In this document: piece by piece, positions 1 to 12,100 of the stretch | How the letters are laid out: each line of letters opens with the position of its first letter | How positions within the stretch are numbered: the stretch's first letter is position 1 | Source: Corydoras sp. C115 | Lineage: Eukaryota > Chordata > Actinopteri > Siluriformes > Callichthyidae | NCBI GenBank assembly: GCA_019802505.1 | Contig: JAFMOC010000312.1 | Span: 195,001-259,000 of the forward strand | Direction: 5' to 3' | Length of the DNA: 64,000 nt | Notes under the pieces: model-generated | The model's database searches: none | Told to the model about the DNA's origin: nothing | The model's input: only the letters and a program-made list of their open reading frames with translations | Made by a program: the position numbers and the translations under genes

Positions 1-1899
1 ACACAACGCAAGGTGGCGACAAATCCCCACGTCTTAGCAGAGTTAGTGTCAAACGGTTTACCGAAGTGTCCATCGCTCAGTGCTCCCAAAACACCATCGA
101 TACCAACAGTTAACAACCAACAAGACATTTTATTTACGTCCCAGGACATATTTTAATAATGCAGGTCTCCTCACACTGCGTTTAATATTAATAAATTAAT
201 GAGCCAGTAAAGGAAAAAAAAAAAAAGTACCAAAAACATCACAATAATTCAATCGCTGCAGCTTCGGTGGACATCCAACACGTGGAATTAATCCTAATTA
301 CCCAGGTTCACAAATACTCGTTGTTCCAGGGGTGTTTGGCACACCGTCGTTAATAGTTTAACAGTTTATTTGATCAGTCGAACACTAACCGTAGAAAAAA
401 AAACAAAAATAGAAAAATTTATAGCAGAAGTTAATACATTTACTGCTAATTAAAAGCATCAGTAAAGTTCAGTTGTGTGGTTTATCTACAAAACAGTGTT
501 TAGTCTCAGACCAGGGCGTCATAAAGGTGGTGGTGGTGTGTGTGTGTGTTTATGCTCCATATGTCCTGAGCTGATCTTAAGCAGTGTGAAAGTGATGTTC
601 AGTGAGTAGTGCCGTCCATCAGCTCACACTAACCAGGTCCTGGATTTGATTCCCAGGCTGTGTGTGTGTGTGTGGAGGTAGCATGTTCTTCCATAGTCCA
701 AAAACATGTCATTTTGAAATGAAACTGCCTCGATGGTGGAGGCATTACATCATCATGTCTGATCCCTCATGGACTGATAACCTGACATATGTAATGGGAT
801 AGGCTCCAGTAGCGCTTACAATCATGAGAAGAGGAGCAGCCTTCAGAATGCAAGGATTTTAATAAAGCCTGTGTACACGGACGTAAACGGGGCTTTATTT
901 TTGAGATGCTTTTCATCAGGCCGCAGCATCAGCACCGTCCAAACACACACACACACACGATGGACAAAAGTATCAGGACTTTAATGCTACACCCCTTTTG
1001 CAGCCATCAGAGCTTTTCCTCCGACTAAGAAGATTTTCTTCAGGATTTTGGAGTGTGTCTTGCATATTTATTCAGGACCGTATTGATGAGGTCAGATACT
1101 GATGTTGGGGACCTGGGTCACAATCTCCATTCTAGTTGATAAGCTTGAGGTGAGGACTCTACATCAAACTCATCCAGCCATGACGCTACCTAAAGCTGCC
1201 CGAATACTTTTGTCTATACCGTACAACAAAATGTCTTTATTATGATTATAAAGAAAGAGAGAGAGAGCATTACATAAGAGACAGTGCAAAACTAACTGAG
1301 GTAACAGATGTATTTGAAGCACAGGCAAAAATAGTTACTATATGACCCCCCCCCCCCCCCCCCACCCCCCTCAGAAAGTTGTTCTGTACAGTTTCTATGT
1401 CCATGTCAATCCTAATCTGTCCTGGCACCGGTGTTAAAGGGCGGCTCTATGATTAAAGGGATGTTTGTTCTTTCTGAATCAGAGGACAGAGAACCGAGTT
1501 CAGCAGGACACAAAGCATGGACGGTCTTCTCGTTCTGTACCGTCAAAAATGAAAGAAAGCAGCCGGTCCCGAAAAACAACACAAAGGATCCCAACGGGTT
1601 CCGTAGAGGTCGGCTGCGGCGCTCCTGTCCACTCAGAACCGGACTGACGTCCGGTCACTGATTACAATACAGCTTTTTAAAGTGTTCAATATTTAAGGCA
1701 TTGTTGAGCAAAAACATTGTCACAGAAGCACTTAGACTGTTCCACCAACTGTTCAACCGCCGTATCAGACATCCAGATGACCGTCATCATACCCAGAGAT
1801 GTGAGGGTGTGTGTGTGTGTGTGTGTGTGTGTATGTTTGTAAATCCAGGTGATAGGAAGGAATGTGTATGATCCAGATTATGGAAGCGACCCAGCAGTT
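1..1899 (-). other. nudt4 3' flank / probable 3'UTR
   Basis: No coding exon is recognisable here. On the minus strand this lies downstream of the nudt4 stop codon, so at least the part near 1899 is probably 3'UTR. AATAAA-type signals on the minus strand (TTTATT on plus) occur near 365, 893 and 1232, but I cannot choose the true cleavage site. The stretch also holds a (TG)n run near 1803-1832, a poly-C run near 1347-1363, and a degraded DNA-transposon-like fragment at about 960-1220. Confidence 0.5.
957..1222. repeat. degraded MITE / Tc1-like repeat fragment
   Basis: The two edges carry ACAAAAGTATCAGGAC and ATACTTTTGTCTATA, an inverted pair. The interior holds GAGGTCAGATACTGATGTTGG, matching the minus strand of a repeat family seen again near 15,690 and 54,110. 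Such inverted 'cttttgtccata' ends are typical of old non-autonomous DNA transposons in fish. The class assignment is inference. Confidence 0.5.
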
Positions 1900-4800
1900 C
1901 TATCTGCACGCAGCAGCTCGTGGCGTGTTGTCATTGGGGGGGGGTGGCGGCAGAAGGATGTTGCCATTGTTGGTGGGCGAGCAGCTGAGCTGAAGATGCC
2001 TCAGGTACTCTGCATGGACCGGTTTGTGGCTCTGGAGAACCTTGATGGCCTCTTCTACTGAGAACCATTCTCTCTTACGACCTGCAGGGGGAGACAGATC
2101 ATATTTATAATTAAATAATATATATATTCATTATCTTCCGCTTTGTCCTATATTAGAGTCGCGCGCGGGGGGGTGGGGGGGTCCCATGCCCATCCAAGGG
2201 AGAACGTTTTGGGCGCTGGGCAGATCCCAGACACCCAGGACAGGGCGCCAATCTATCGCTGGGCACACACACAGACACACTCTATATGGGGCAATTTTTA
2301 CAACTCAATGACTTGATCCATGTTTTTGGACTGTGGGAGGAAAGTGGAGAACCCGGAGGAAACTCACACGGACACGGGGAGAACATGCAAACTCCACCCA
2401 GATGGGGATTCGAACCAAGAATCCCTAGCGCTGAGAGCCGAATGTGGCACTAAGCCATCACTAAGCCACATATATATATATATATATATACATACTTTTT
2501 TTTTTACACTGGGTTTGGGATAATATAAATCTATGGACTAAGTGCTGAGAGAAATCTGTACATGGCAAACTCACCGATATTTACAGAATCCTCCCAGGCC
2601 TCCAGTGTCTCGGTTACTGTGAGTACATACACGTACGTACGATGCTTCCGGTCCTGGTTATGCTGAAAAAGAGCAACATGCAGAGTTCACACACTGTTCC
2701 GGGTGAACGATGGGAACGAGGGTCTGACTTAATTAAGGCCTCACCTCAAAAACCCCCAGAAGGCGTCCCAGTTTACCCTTCACCCCGGCCTGAAAGAGAC
2801 AAGGAGGTAAAGATAACTTTAATAACGAGAGTATATTGTATATGTGGAACCACATATTACTGTTACTGTTATGCTTGTGAGGAACGGTTTAAGACGTTTG
2901 GGGCTATATGTGCCCCAAAAGGTCCAAAAATACATGGCTAAGTACTTGATAATATTCATCTGTGGCAGAGAACGTCTACGTCACCGATGCCATCTGCATA
3001 ATACCATTTATTCCTCTGACTCCAGTTTCCTCTAATCCTCCAGTAAATTTACGTGCAAAACGCCGTGACTAACCTCCTCGTAAACCTCTCTGACTGCTGC
3101 CCCACACGGCTCTTCCTCGGGCTCCATTCCACCCCCCGGGACGATCCACTGATCCGGATGACGACTGCTGCTCACCAGCAGGACCTGACAAATGAGTCCA
3201 CATGTTACTAGGGAACAACAGAATGTAAAAAAAAAATAAAAAAAAATAGAAGGGTCACTCACACAGCGCACACAGTGAGGTTTATTAATCACCTCACGCA
3301 GCATGTAACCTACACACATGTAACACAACTCCCACCAGAACGTTCTGACTTGGAACCCGTGTTGCTGTGCAGTCGGACATGACATTTTAAAACATCCTAA
3401 AAATAACAGCTGAACTCAGACAGATGTATGTGGTCTCCAGATCTTTACTGTTCCTTCAGGTTATAACGTTTGAACCCGGGTGTAAGTAATGCGTCCTGCT
3501 AAAAACTAAAGGATAAAACCTTCAGGACGTCAGGGGTGTGGGGACAAAAAAACCCATAGCTACAGCAGAGAAGCTCAAACAGCACTCCATGATTACAGGG
3601 ACAAAAACTGCTTGTGTGAGGTGTTTAATTAACACTAATTAATGAGCACTCTAGCAAAACTGGCAGCTGTGGTCAGAGAAGTGACCCATCGCTAACTGCT
3701 CGTCATGATCACCGTGGGGATGGAGCTGAAGCCTAACCCAGTTTCATAGGGTGAAAAACTGTAAAACACTCTGGACTCGATGCCAGTCAACTGCAGGACT
3801 GACACACAATCACATTTACACCGTGGAGCAATTTAATACGGATACAGGGAAAGCATCTGGATCATGATTAATCATGATGATGATTTGTTCTCCCGAACTG
3901 GGGATCAAACCTCAGACCTTTCAGCCGTGGGACGAGGACTTTAATCACACCAGGTAGAGTCTCTGAGGAACTAATCCTCAGCTTGTTTGACAGATTATAA
4001 AGGACATCCACCCACGCACAGAATCGCACAGACACACTGCACATATTCTGGATCTTTGCTGAGGTCAGGTCCTCTGCCATCTGCCTTTTCAATCCTGGAC
4101 CAGCCGGGCGTACGGTTATTTTTACGCTTCAGCAAATAGTGAGTGGAGTGTGGCATCAGGTGACCGATCTGCTGCAAACAGCAGTGTTAGAATTGTACAT
4201 GTGAGTGTTTTTGTCATTTAATATGTGAGGCACATGGAGCATCTGTGACCTTCAGTTACATTTGATTTGACTGATGAACAAAACTGTTCACTAAGAGCTG
4301 CATGCTGAAGTTTAAAATCCAACTAATTATTACTTTATTAATCAAAACAGGTACAAACGAGCTAAGGGTCTTTGCGTGCGCTGCGTCGAGGACAACACCT
4401 TAATGTAAAACTATTTGTTTTTGTGATGAGTAAAGCTTTTTAGCTCCTCTGTAGACATCAACCAGAGTTATTACCCCCCCCCCCCATCCCCCCCACACAC
4501 GTACACACCGTGAATATTACTCCTTACAAGCTGAATATTATAATGGACACCGCCCGTGACACCCACACTAATGCATTTCAGCAGGTTGTACTAAATAACA
4601 AGCCTCTGACAGCTCGGGCTGATGGGTACTTTATTTACTGTGATGTTCAAATTACCCTTCGGAGCGCAGCAGGGATTTATGTTTCAGGAGGAGACACTAA
4701 AAGCCACTATTTATCCTTCTTTATTCACAAATAGCATTGTACGACAGTACCAAAAAAAATAAATAAATAAATAACAACGTGTGCGTTCCTGGGATAGGCT

Positions 4801-7800
4801 CAAGTGTGCACTTAAAGAGAGAGTCTCAGTACTGCTGCTTTACCGTATAATTGTCCATCACCTTCAGAGGGAAGCGGCGTGAACAAAACAGCGCTAATAC
4901 ACAGTTTTACTTTATTAAAGCTCCACATGGAATCCCAGTGGGGAAATCAAAACAAACTGTGTAATAATGTTAATTATGGGATGATCCTTATGGTGACATG
5001 TTTTTAGTAATTGCAACTGCCAGTGTCTCAGTAAACTGTTATTTTCGCCTTGTGTTTGTTGATCTGAGTAAGTGTATGAGACAGTAACACTTAACATGGC
5101 TCGCTGTCGAGAGAGAGAGGCTGAAAACGGGATGCCAAACACACATCTTCAGATTCTACAAAAGAGTTATCGAAGTTATAATATCCATACCAGTTAACAA
5201 TCTCACATTTACTATCCTCGCCTGTGCATTCGAGGGTTAAAGTGCTGTCACTCATCTTTTGCCCCCTCCCCCCTCCCCCAGGACTTCTCTTTTTACCTCC
5301 AGACAATGTGTGGCTCTGCCTCCCTGAAGCACTACATGCACTGTAGCTTGGTCCCTATAGAGCAGATGCACAGACTCAAGATCAGTTTCAATGTCCTATG
5401 ATCAACTTACTACCAGCAGAGCAAAGTAAGAGTCCTGCACACAACAGAGTAACCTGAGTGTTTAAAGGTAATCAACGGGCCTGCTGTCTGTGCTGAAGCA
5501 GAGTGATTCAGAAGGTCCAGCGCTCCACTGACGTATCCGACCCACATCGGATCTGATGACTCATCAGCACTCGCTCAGCACCCCCTCCACCCTCCACAGG
5601 GGTACGTCAGATCAATAACAACGGCATCAGGACACAGGCTGAGCTACCACTGCATTCACAGAGCAGATTCTTCCAAAAACACTCAGTAACGTGCAGAATG
5701 AATCTAGAAACCAATCGGAACCAGTGTTTTGTTACTGTAGACATGCAAATTACAACAGATCTTATAAATAGATCCCGGGCCATGTTTAAGACTCGAGCAT
5801 AGATCTTCTGCAAGTGCCATTTTAAATGATCATCACCTCGAGGGTTTATGCAAAACAGCATGATCACTCTGTATGGAGTAGAAGCATCTACCACCGTCCC
5901 TTTTGTTCAACAATAAACACAATAATATAAGAATACCTTTCTTCATAACCTGCAAGATTTTGCAGTGAAAATGTCAAGAGAACATGCAAACGGCACAGAA
6001 CCCAGTACTCCATCTTTTCAAAACAAACAAACATTTTTTTCCAAAGCACAACACTACCATCACTATGCCGGGGGGTTATTTTTGTGATCTCTATTCCAGG
6101 GACCAGACCACACCCACTAGGGGAGGCACAGTATATTTACTTTCTTTAATTGCAGACATTGCTTATTAATTTAGTTTCTCACAAGAAGCTAAACAATTCC
6201 ACTGGCGTTCCCACTTACAGTGTGGCAGGTCTTTATTTAGGGCTCATATTGTTTAGGAGCTTTAGGCTCCTAGGAAGTGCACGATTGTAAGTTAGCCAAC
6301 CGGATAAGCCTAGAAACCGACCCATGGCTTTGGTTCCCAGAAGCAGGCTCATATACGGAGTTGTAAATAATGAAGCGCTGGGGGGATCGGGAGGTGCAGC
6401 CCGACATGACATGAATACATTAAACAACTACAGTGCATAGGCTTTATGAGCAGACAGCTGCTCCTTATTCAGCACATCTGGCCCGATGCATCTGCACTTT
6501 ATAAATTAAAGATGGTACAGTGGTTTCAGTGATTCAAAAACTTCACCAGCGCCTAGTCACTGGGTTTAATCAAAAGGTTCATATGAGATAAAATGTGTCG
6601 ACGTCTGTATCCTGACCAAAAAATAAAATATAATAAATAAAAAAAAAATCACAACAGAATCATATCATCGGCTCTGTGGCAATTCCAAACCCTTAGTATT
6701 AACACATTTTTTTTTTTTACAATTTATTTTCAAATACTTTAGAGATTTTGTTTGTTATTATGACTGATTAACTGAAGTAGCTCATTTTCAATTGCAAATC
6801 GTCACCCAGAATAGAAATAATACCATCTAGATTAGTTTGTGGATAAACACGGTCACGTCATTATGCACCCCCCCCCCTCCCCCAACATTTCTGAGATATT
6901 CAACATGTACGAGCAGAATCGATCAGCACGAGATGCAAACGATACATCGCACTACCTCCAGGGTGCAACACGCGCGCACTAAGGTAAAGCGGCAAAGCTG
7001 CCAAAGGGAGTCGGATCCAGTTTTGTCGGATCGAGCTGGTTTTCTTGGCCGTGTGGCCTGAAGCCATGAATAGATCGCCGCGTGTGATTTTACAACACGC
7101 ATCGCTTCACTTCAATAAAAACGAAAAAACTTATGTTAATTTCACTTAAACCGGTTACACTTTAACCCCCGAGCGTGTGGCCGCCCCAGCTGCAGCTTTC
7201 CTCTGCAAACTGGTACAAACTGGATAACCGCAGGCTTAACACGGCCCTGAACCGGGCACTGCTCTCCACCACGCTCCTGCTTCGGAACCGAAGGCCGGTG
7301 AAACGGGGGAGAAGGAGGAGCCTGGCTGCCGCACTGTCAGGATTGATATTTAACACTCAGGTCGCGGCTAATAATTAATAACAAACCGGCGGCGGGAGAG
7401 AGAACGTATAGAAATGCAAAAGCCCAATATTTAACAAGCTGTCAGGTGCCACAATACCACAGAGCACAGGGTGCAAGGCAAAATATCGCCTGCTGACGCA
7501 AAACAAGCGCGTTTATTTTATTATTTACACCGCAAACGTGTTTGATGTCCTTAAAAGGCTTTTTAAAAGCCCGAATCCAGCCGCGTTTAAAGTTGCATGT
7601 CATACAGGGTGTGTAAATGGCCCTAGGTGAGTGAACGCTGCACTGATTTCACAGAAACACGACCTTGGGTAGATTTGGGGCCTTTGCATCATTTTTTTTC
7701 AGTGTTTTACGAAAAAAAAACATCAGACAGTTGATTATTTGTTTACATAGAATTTGAGGTAATACAGGACCGTGGGTTTGATACGTACCTCATCCTCCCG

Positions 7801-7884
7801 CTCGTTCCTAAAACACAGACAGGCGGCTCGCCGTTTGAAACCTTCCCCGTCGTAGGTCCTGGTCTGGTTCGGCTTGAACTTCAT
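1900..7884 (-). CDS. nudt4: diphosphoinositol polyphosphate phosphohydrolase (Nudix, DIPP2 type)
   Basis: Five coding exons, 173 aa, all phases consistent: 7884-7789, 3184-3074, 2789-2745, 2662-2575, 2081-1900 (stop 1902-1900). The protein opens MKFKPNQTRTYDGEGF, as in vertebrate NUDT4. The Nudix box GX5EX7REVXEEXG spans the exon 2/3 junction, starting GGGMEPEEEP and closing REVYEEAGV, so the metal-binding glutamates are present. Exon 4 has RKHRTYVYVLTVTE and exon 5 HKPVHAEYL, which favour NUDT4 over NUDT3. Family members are cytosolic and remove the beta-phosphate from PP-InsP5 and related inositol pyrophosphates; they also cleave diadenosine polyphosphates. The C-terminal tail (proline run, then NDNTPRAAACR) differs from mammals. 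Intron 4 carries a SINE. The start is the only ATG in the CpG-rich first exon that gives the family N-terminus. Confidence 0.95.
2126..2470 (-). repeat. tRNA-derived SINE, copy A (nudt4 intron 4)
   Basis: Antisense to the plus strand. The (ATTC)n tail is at the left and the tRNA-like head (box A region TGGCTTAGTG) at the right, decayed at its edge. It shares its body with the other copies in this window, for example the ATCCATGTTTTTGGACTGTG block. It lies wholly within nudt4 intron 4. Confidence 0.85.
3185..7788 (-). other. nudt4 intron 1 (4.6 kb)
   Basis: I see no exon of a known family and no RNA gene. Contents are AT-rich unique DNA, a poly-C/CA patch at 4473-4503, a second C-run at 6867-6884, and short open frames of under 100 codons without splice-consistent neighbours. 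The part from about 7,150 to 7,790 becomes GC-rich, continuous with the promoter-side CpG region. Confidence 0.6.
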
Positions 7885-8400
7885 GGCGTCGGGTTCGTAC
7901 AGAGCCGGCGGTGTGAGGCGTTAAACGGGTCCGAATGGACCGTAAAGTCCGCAGAACACGATGAGAAGCAGCGACTCGGCGCCTCATCCAGCGGCAACCG
8001 AGCCGAACCGCCGCCGACGAGCCTCACCGAGCGCAACGACGCCGGAGCCCACAGAAACGGATTCGCTCGATACGTCGAAAGTCTTCACCCCGAAGTCGAC
8101 GCCAGACAGATGTTTCAAAGCAACAAATCCGACTTTAAACCGATTCTCTCAGATCCTCCATTCTGTACGTTTGTCGCGCGACGCCTCCGGTTTATACGTG
8201 CAGCCTGTGTGGGCTCCGCGAGACACGCCCACTCCCAGCTCCGCGTGCGCAGTCCCCCCTCAGAGGGCGCCACTTGTTGGTCGTGTTCCGAATAGCGCCC
8301 GGTCAGAGCGCAAGGGCACTCAGCACTGCTTCATCAGCGTGACGTGCCTGCGTACTACTTAGTTAAATACAACGTGGTTTGAAACACGGATCGGTGCATC
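7885..8400 (-). promoter_or_regulatory. nudt4 promoter / CpG-rich 5' region
   Basis: This GC- and CpG-rich block sits immediately upstream of the nudt4 start codon on the minus strand and must contain its 5'UTR and promoter. No clear TATA box was found. The sequence becomes AT-rich beyond about 8,400. A 133-codon plus-strand frame here is best read as a by-product of the base composition. Confidence 0.5.
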
Positions 8401-8698
8401 GTAGTGCACTACCTGCCGTTGTTAGCTAAACAAGTTCGTTTGTGGTTTTTTTTTATTTTAAAGAAACCTTTTAAATGACCGAACTATTCTTTAAAAACTA
8501 TAAAGCAAAAAGACATATATGGATATAATTGTCCTATGTCTCTGTCTCACAAATTTACGATAGTTTTCTTTTTACGAAATATTTTTAGTTGTTTAATGGG
8601 TTCTCGAGACAGAATAATACAAATAAAAAAAGTTAACAACATGTTACATCAATATTTTTTAAACAAATAACAACCAGTGGTTTGGATTCGAGCCTAAA

Positions 8699-8700
<2 letters not shown>

Positions 8701-8750
<50 letters not shown>
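8701..8750. repeat. (TG)n microsatellite
   Basis: About 25 uninterrupted TG units, followed by five GTGTT-type pentamer steps. Confidence 0.95.
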
Positions 8751-8879
8751 GTGTTGTGTTGTGTTGTGTGTAATCTCATTAGGTTAATCTATGATTCTAT
8801 CAGAAGCTGCAATTGATTTGCAAACAAATAATGATCTTGTAAAATCCACTGACTGGAAAACAAAACTACTTTTTATTAG

Positions 8880-9196
8880 TGTAGCTGCCTATTTGAGCAG
8901 TTTATATTTTTAATTGTTTTAAAGTATATTTAAATTGTATTTTATATTTTCTGTTCATTTAAGAACATTGACAATGTTAATTTCCATGGTTACAAGGCTA
9001 CAAAGCAAAGGATCATTCTTAAAATTAAGAGTTTACAATGTAAAAATTGCTCATTGTATATTTGTTTATGTGATTTATGTTACAGTTCTTATGGTTGGGT
9101 GTAAAGTTTATGTACAAAGTTAAGATTCAACTCAAGAATAAACCTAATCAGTATTGGCAAGAATGTTTGTGCTGTCGACTTTAAAATCGGAGAGAG
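8880..9196 (+). repeat. LTR-like interspersed repeat, copy 1 (internally deleted)
   Basis: It begins TGTAGCTGCCTATTTGAGC and ends near ACTTTAAAATCGGAGAGAG. It is about 85-90% alike, by eye, to the reverse complement of 25949-26447, but lacks about 170-200 bp after the CCATGGTTAC block. An AATAAA lies in CAAGAATAAACCTAATC, close to the 3' end, as expected in the R region of an LTR. No coding domain is present. Confidence 0.65.
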
Positions 9197-12100
9197 AAGA
9201 ATTATTATTATAGAATTATTCAATTACTTTAGCATTTGATGACGGTTTTCCATTTTATATATTTTAATTATAGTTAAGCGTATTTACAGAACACATTACT
9301 GGCCAATCATCAGACCGTAATAGTGAATCATCAAACACACACACACAGTCTCTGATCATTACTTCATCTGTAGTGAATGAAAAAAACTTGAGCTGTAACC
9401 TTAAAATAGATTTATGATGATCTGATCTTCCAAATCTGAGGATTGTACAGTGGTGAAGGGATGTCTAAACTTTACTTTGGTTTTCAGAATCACGTAAGAA
9501 ATTATTTAAGGTTTATTAAGGGTTTTCCAACAATGGCATAATCATTTGTTGCAATGATGATTCTTAAGCAGGCCAGTGTGAAGTCTGGACCTCAAAGGCT
9601 GAGCTGTGACGTACACTAACGTGTTATTATTAAGTAGAGTGTATAATTAAATGTATAATTAAAAACAGGCTTTAGTCTGATTAAGCAGAACTGAACAGTA
9701 TGGGGCGTGGCGTCTCTAATCAGTGGTGACTTAATAATCAGCTTAATTAAGGACAAGAAAATATTGCAGACATTTAACTCAAAACTGAAAGTCTTTTAAA
9801 CATGTCTGATGCTGTTTGCTGAAGGTCTTGCATGGTACACATTTATAAAACCAGGACAGATCTAATTTTGAATGTTAAGTTTAAGAACATTGACTAAGCC
9901 AGCAGTAAAAACGTCCCTGCCACGTGAATGAATCTTAAAATGAGTTGCGTTTCCAATAAAACAAAGGAGTGACTTGAGAATTTTGACTACACCCTTTTCT
10001 TTGTATACACAATTGACTCGTTCGACCGTGGAGCATTCCTGCAGTAGGATTCTGCTGTAACTTAGTAAACAATCAAAAGCAGCCCGCATGTGCAGCTATG
10101 ATTTAGCAAACAGGACAATGCTGGCTGTGCTTTCAGCATTATGCCTGAACATAGACGAACTGATCCACAGTAAAATAATGAGGCCTGAAAATGTGCGGTC
10201 AGGAAGTGGAGTTGATGGACCATGTGATTTAAATGAAAAGATCTTTTTTGTTGTCAAACAGAGTGAAAATAATATTTGGAACATTTTCCTGGTTTCCACA
10301 TTTTAATGCTTTGATCGGGGAATTGATTCCTTATCACGCATTTCTTCATCCTGTGAGTGATATCGCTAAAACTGAATCAGGAGTGGACCGTCACTGAAAA
10401 CTGATGAAGTCATTGGAAAATGTCGAAAGCTCAATAATCAAAAGGTGTCCCTGATGGACCCTGAACCATCCGAGGTATCTTCTGTCAACAAACCAATAAA
10501 GAGTCCACACAGTCTTCTGTAGGTCTGATTTTTACAAAAGAAGCACATTTCTGAACATACAAAAAGAAACAGAGCATTTAAATGTTAAATACTTATCAGA
10601 TGTAAAACATTTTTTGTATGTTTAGTATGAAACAACAGAAGATTACTGACACTAAATTATTTAATATGCTTTAATAACATCTGGCAGGAACATCTGACAG
10701 AACCTCTGTATGTTGAAACTCAAAATCCTATAACAAAAAAGAATGTCTGTGTGGAACTGAAGTGAGTTTGTCGATGGCGTTCAGATATAGACAAGTGAGC
10801 CGAAGTAGAACCAGATCTAATGTAGCATTAAGCCTCTGACTGTAACATATGTGATCTTAATTAGTATTAATTGGATTATCAGGGTGTAATTCAGAGCGCC
10901 AGCCGTCCGTGTCACCTCCAGCAGCCTGTGAGGTTTAACCTCCTACCTCACTGAGCTCCACTCATCTCCTCAACAGATGAGAAAAAAAAAAACATTTACA
11001 TACGATATTTAAGTTTTACTTAATTTGATAAAAGATTTAATGAACATAAGGTGTTCTTTAAACTTTAAAAGCATGTAGCCTGTGATTCAGAGTCTATTGG
11101 ATTGAATCCTAGTGATTCATATTCAGACTGAATAAACCACCTGAATTCAATGGTTTAGACGTGTGTCCAGATACTTTTGTCCATACGTTTTTTTTTGGCT
11201 GGTTGTACTTTATGATGTAATGTTCTGCTGTGTACAGTATAATTGTTGCTTAGAGACATTTTATAAACTTACTCTTTATAAACTTACATATATACCCTCA
11301 AATCATTGGGTTAGGTTTTGCCTTTAAGAACATCCACATTAGATATCAGACCAACAGCTGTGGAATCCGCTCCAGTTCTCCGGTCATGAGCTAATCCACC
11401 CAGCAGTGCTTTACTGTCCTGGGCTTGTTGCTCAGGACTTCCTCTAATAAATCTACTGCTCTGTCATCAGAGGAAAATATAGAAACTCCCTCTTCATACT
11501 CATGGCATGTCTTCCTGGCACTGGTCTTCATGGCTACAGCTAAAATAACCTTAGTGTGTGAAACGGCAAAAGGATTTATACTTGAAATGCTGGGGGAAAT
11601 TAAAATGAATTAATAATGACTATAAAATAAATGACGATGCTGTATCGCGTAATGAAGGCATAATAAATCATCCTGATGGAGTTTATTTTACAATACTGAC
11701 TATTCTTTTTTTTAACCTCCGGTGCACAGTGGAAGCAATAATGGATTATTAATAAACCAGTGCTTTATTTGACCAATTAGAATTAAGTATTTTCCAATGC
11801 TGTGATGTAATTAATGGTATTAACAATCAAATTAGCTCTCATCTTATTATAGTCCTCCATTACAGAGTTCAGTCCCAACAGAATGTATCTAACCTCAAAC
11901 AATAAGACCATGTGAAGACCTTTGGTATGAATTGGAACATCAATTGCAGGTGTTTAGCATTGACAGTGCTAGAAGGTGCCCATTTAAAGCCACTCCAAGG
12001 TCAGCCCAACCAGACGAGTGGAGGCTGTAATTATGATTTAAGGTGGACAAAGCCATGTCCAGCAAAGTCATATCAGTGTCACTGTTAAGTGTTCACACAC

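Noticed and set aside
7961..8362. 133-codon plus-strand frame upstream of nudt4
   Set aside because: It lies in the CpG-rich promoter block, has no recognisable domain and no splice partners, and is explained by few AT-rich stops.
9024..9123. Similar peptides IAHCIFVYVIYVTVL from 8935-9123 and 26008-26196
   Set aside because: They come from the same interspersed repeat in inverse orientation, interrupted by stops; the similarity is at DNA level and does not indicate a protein.
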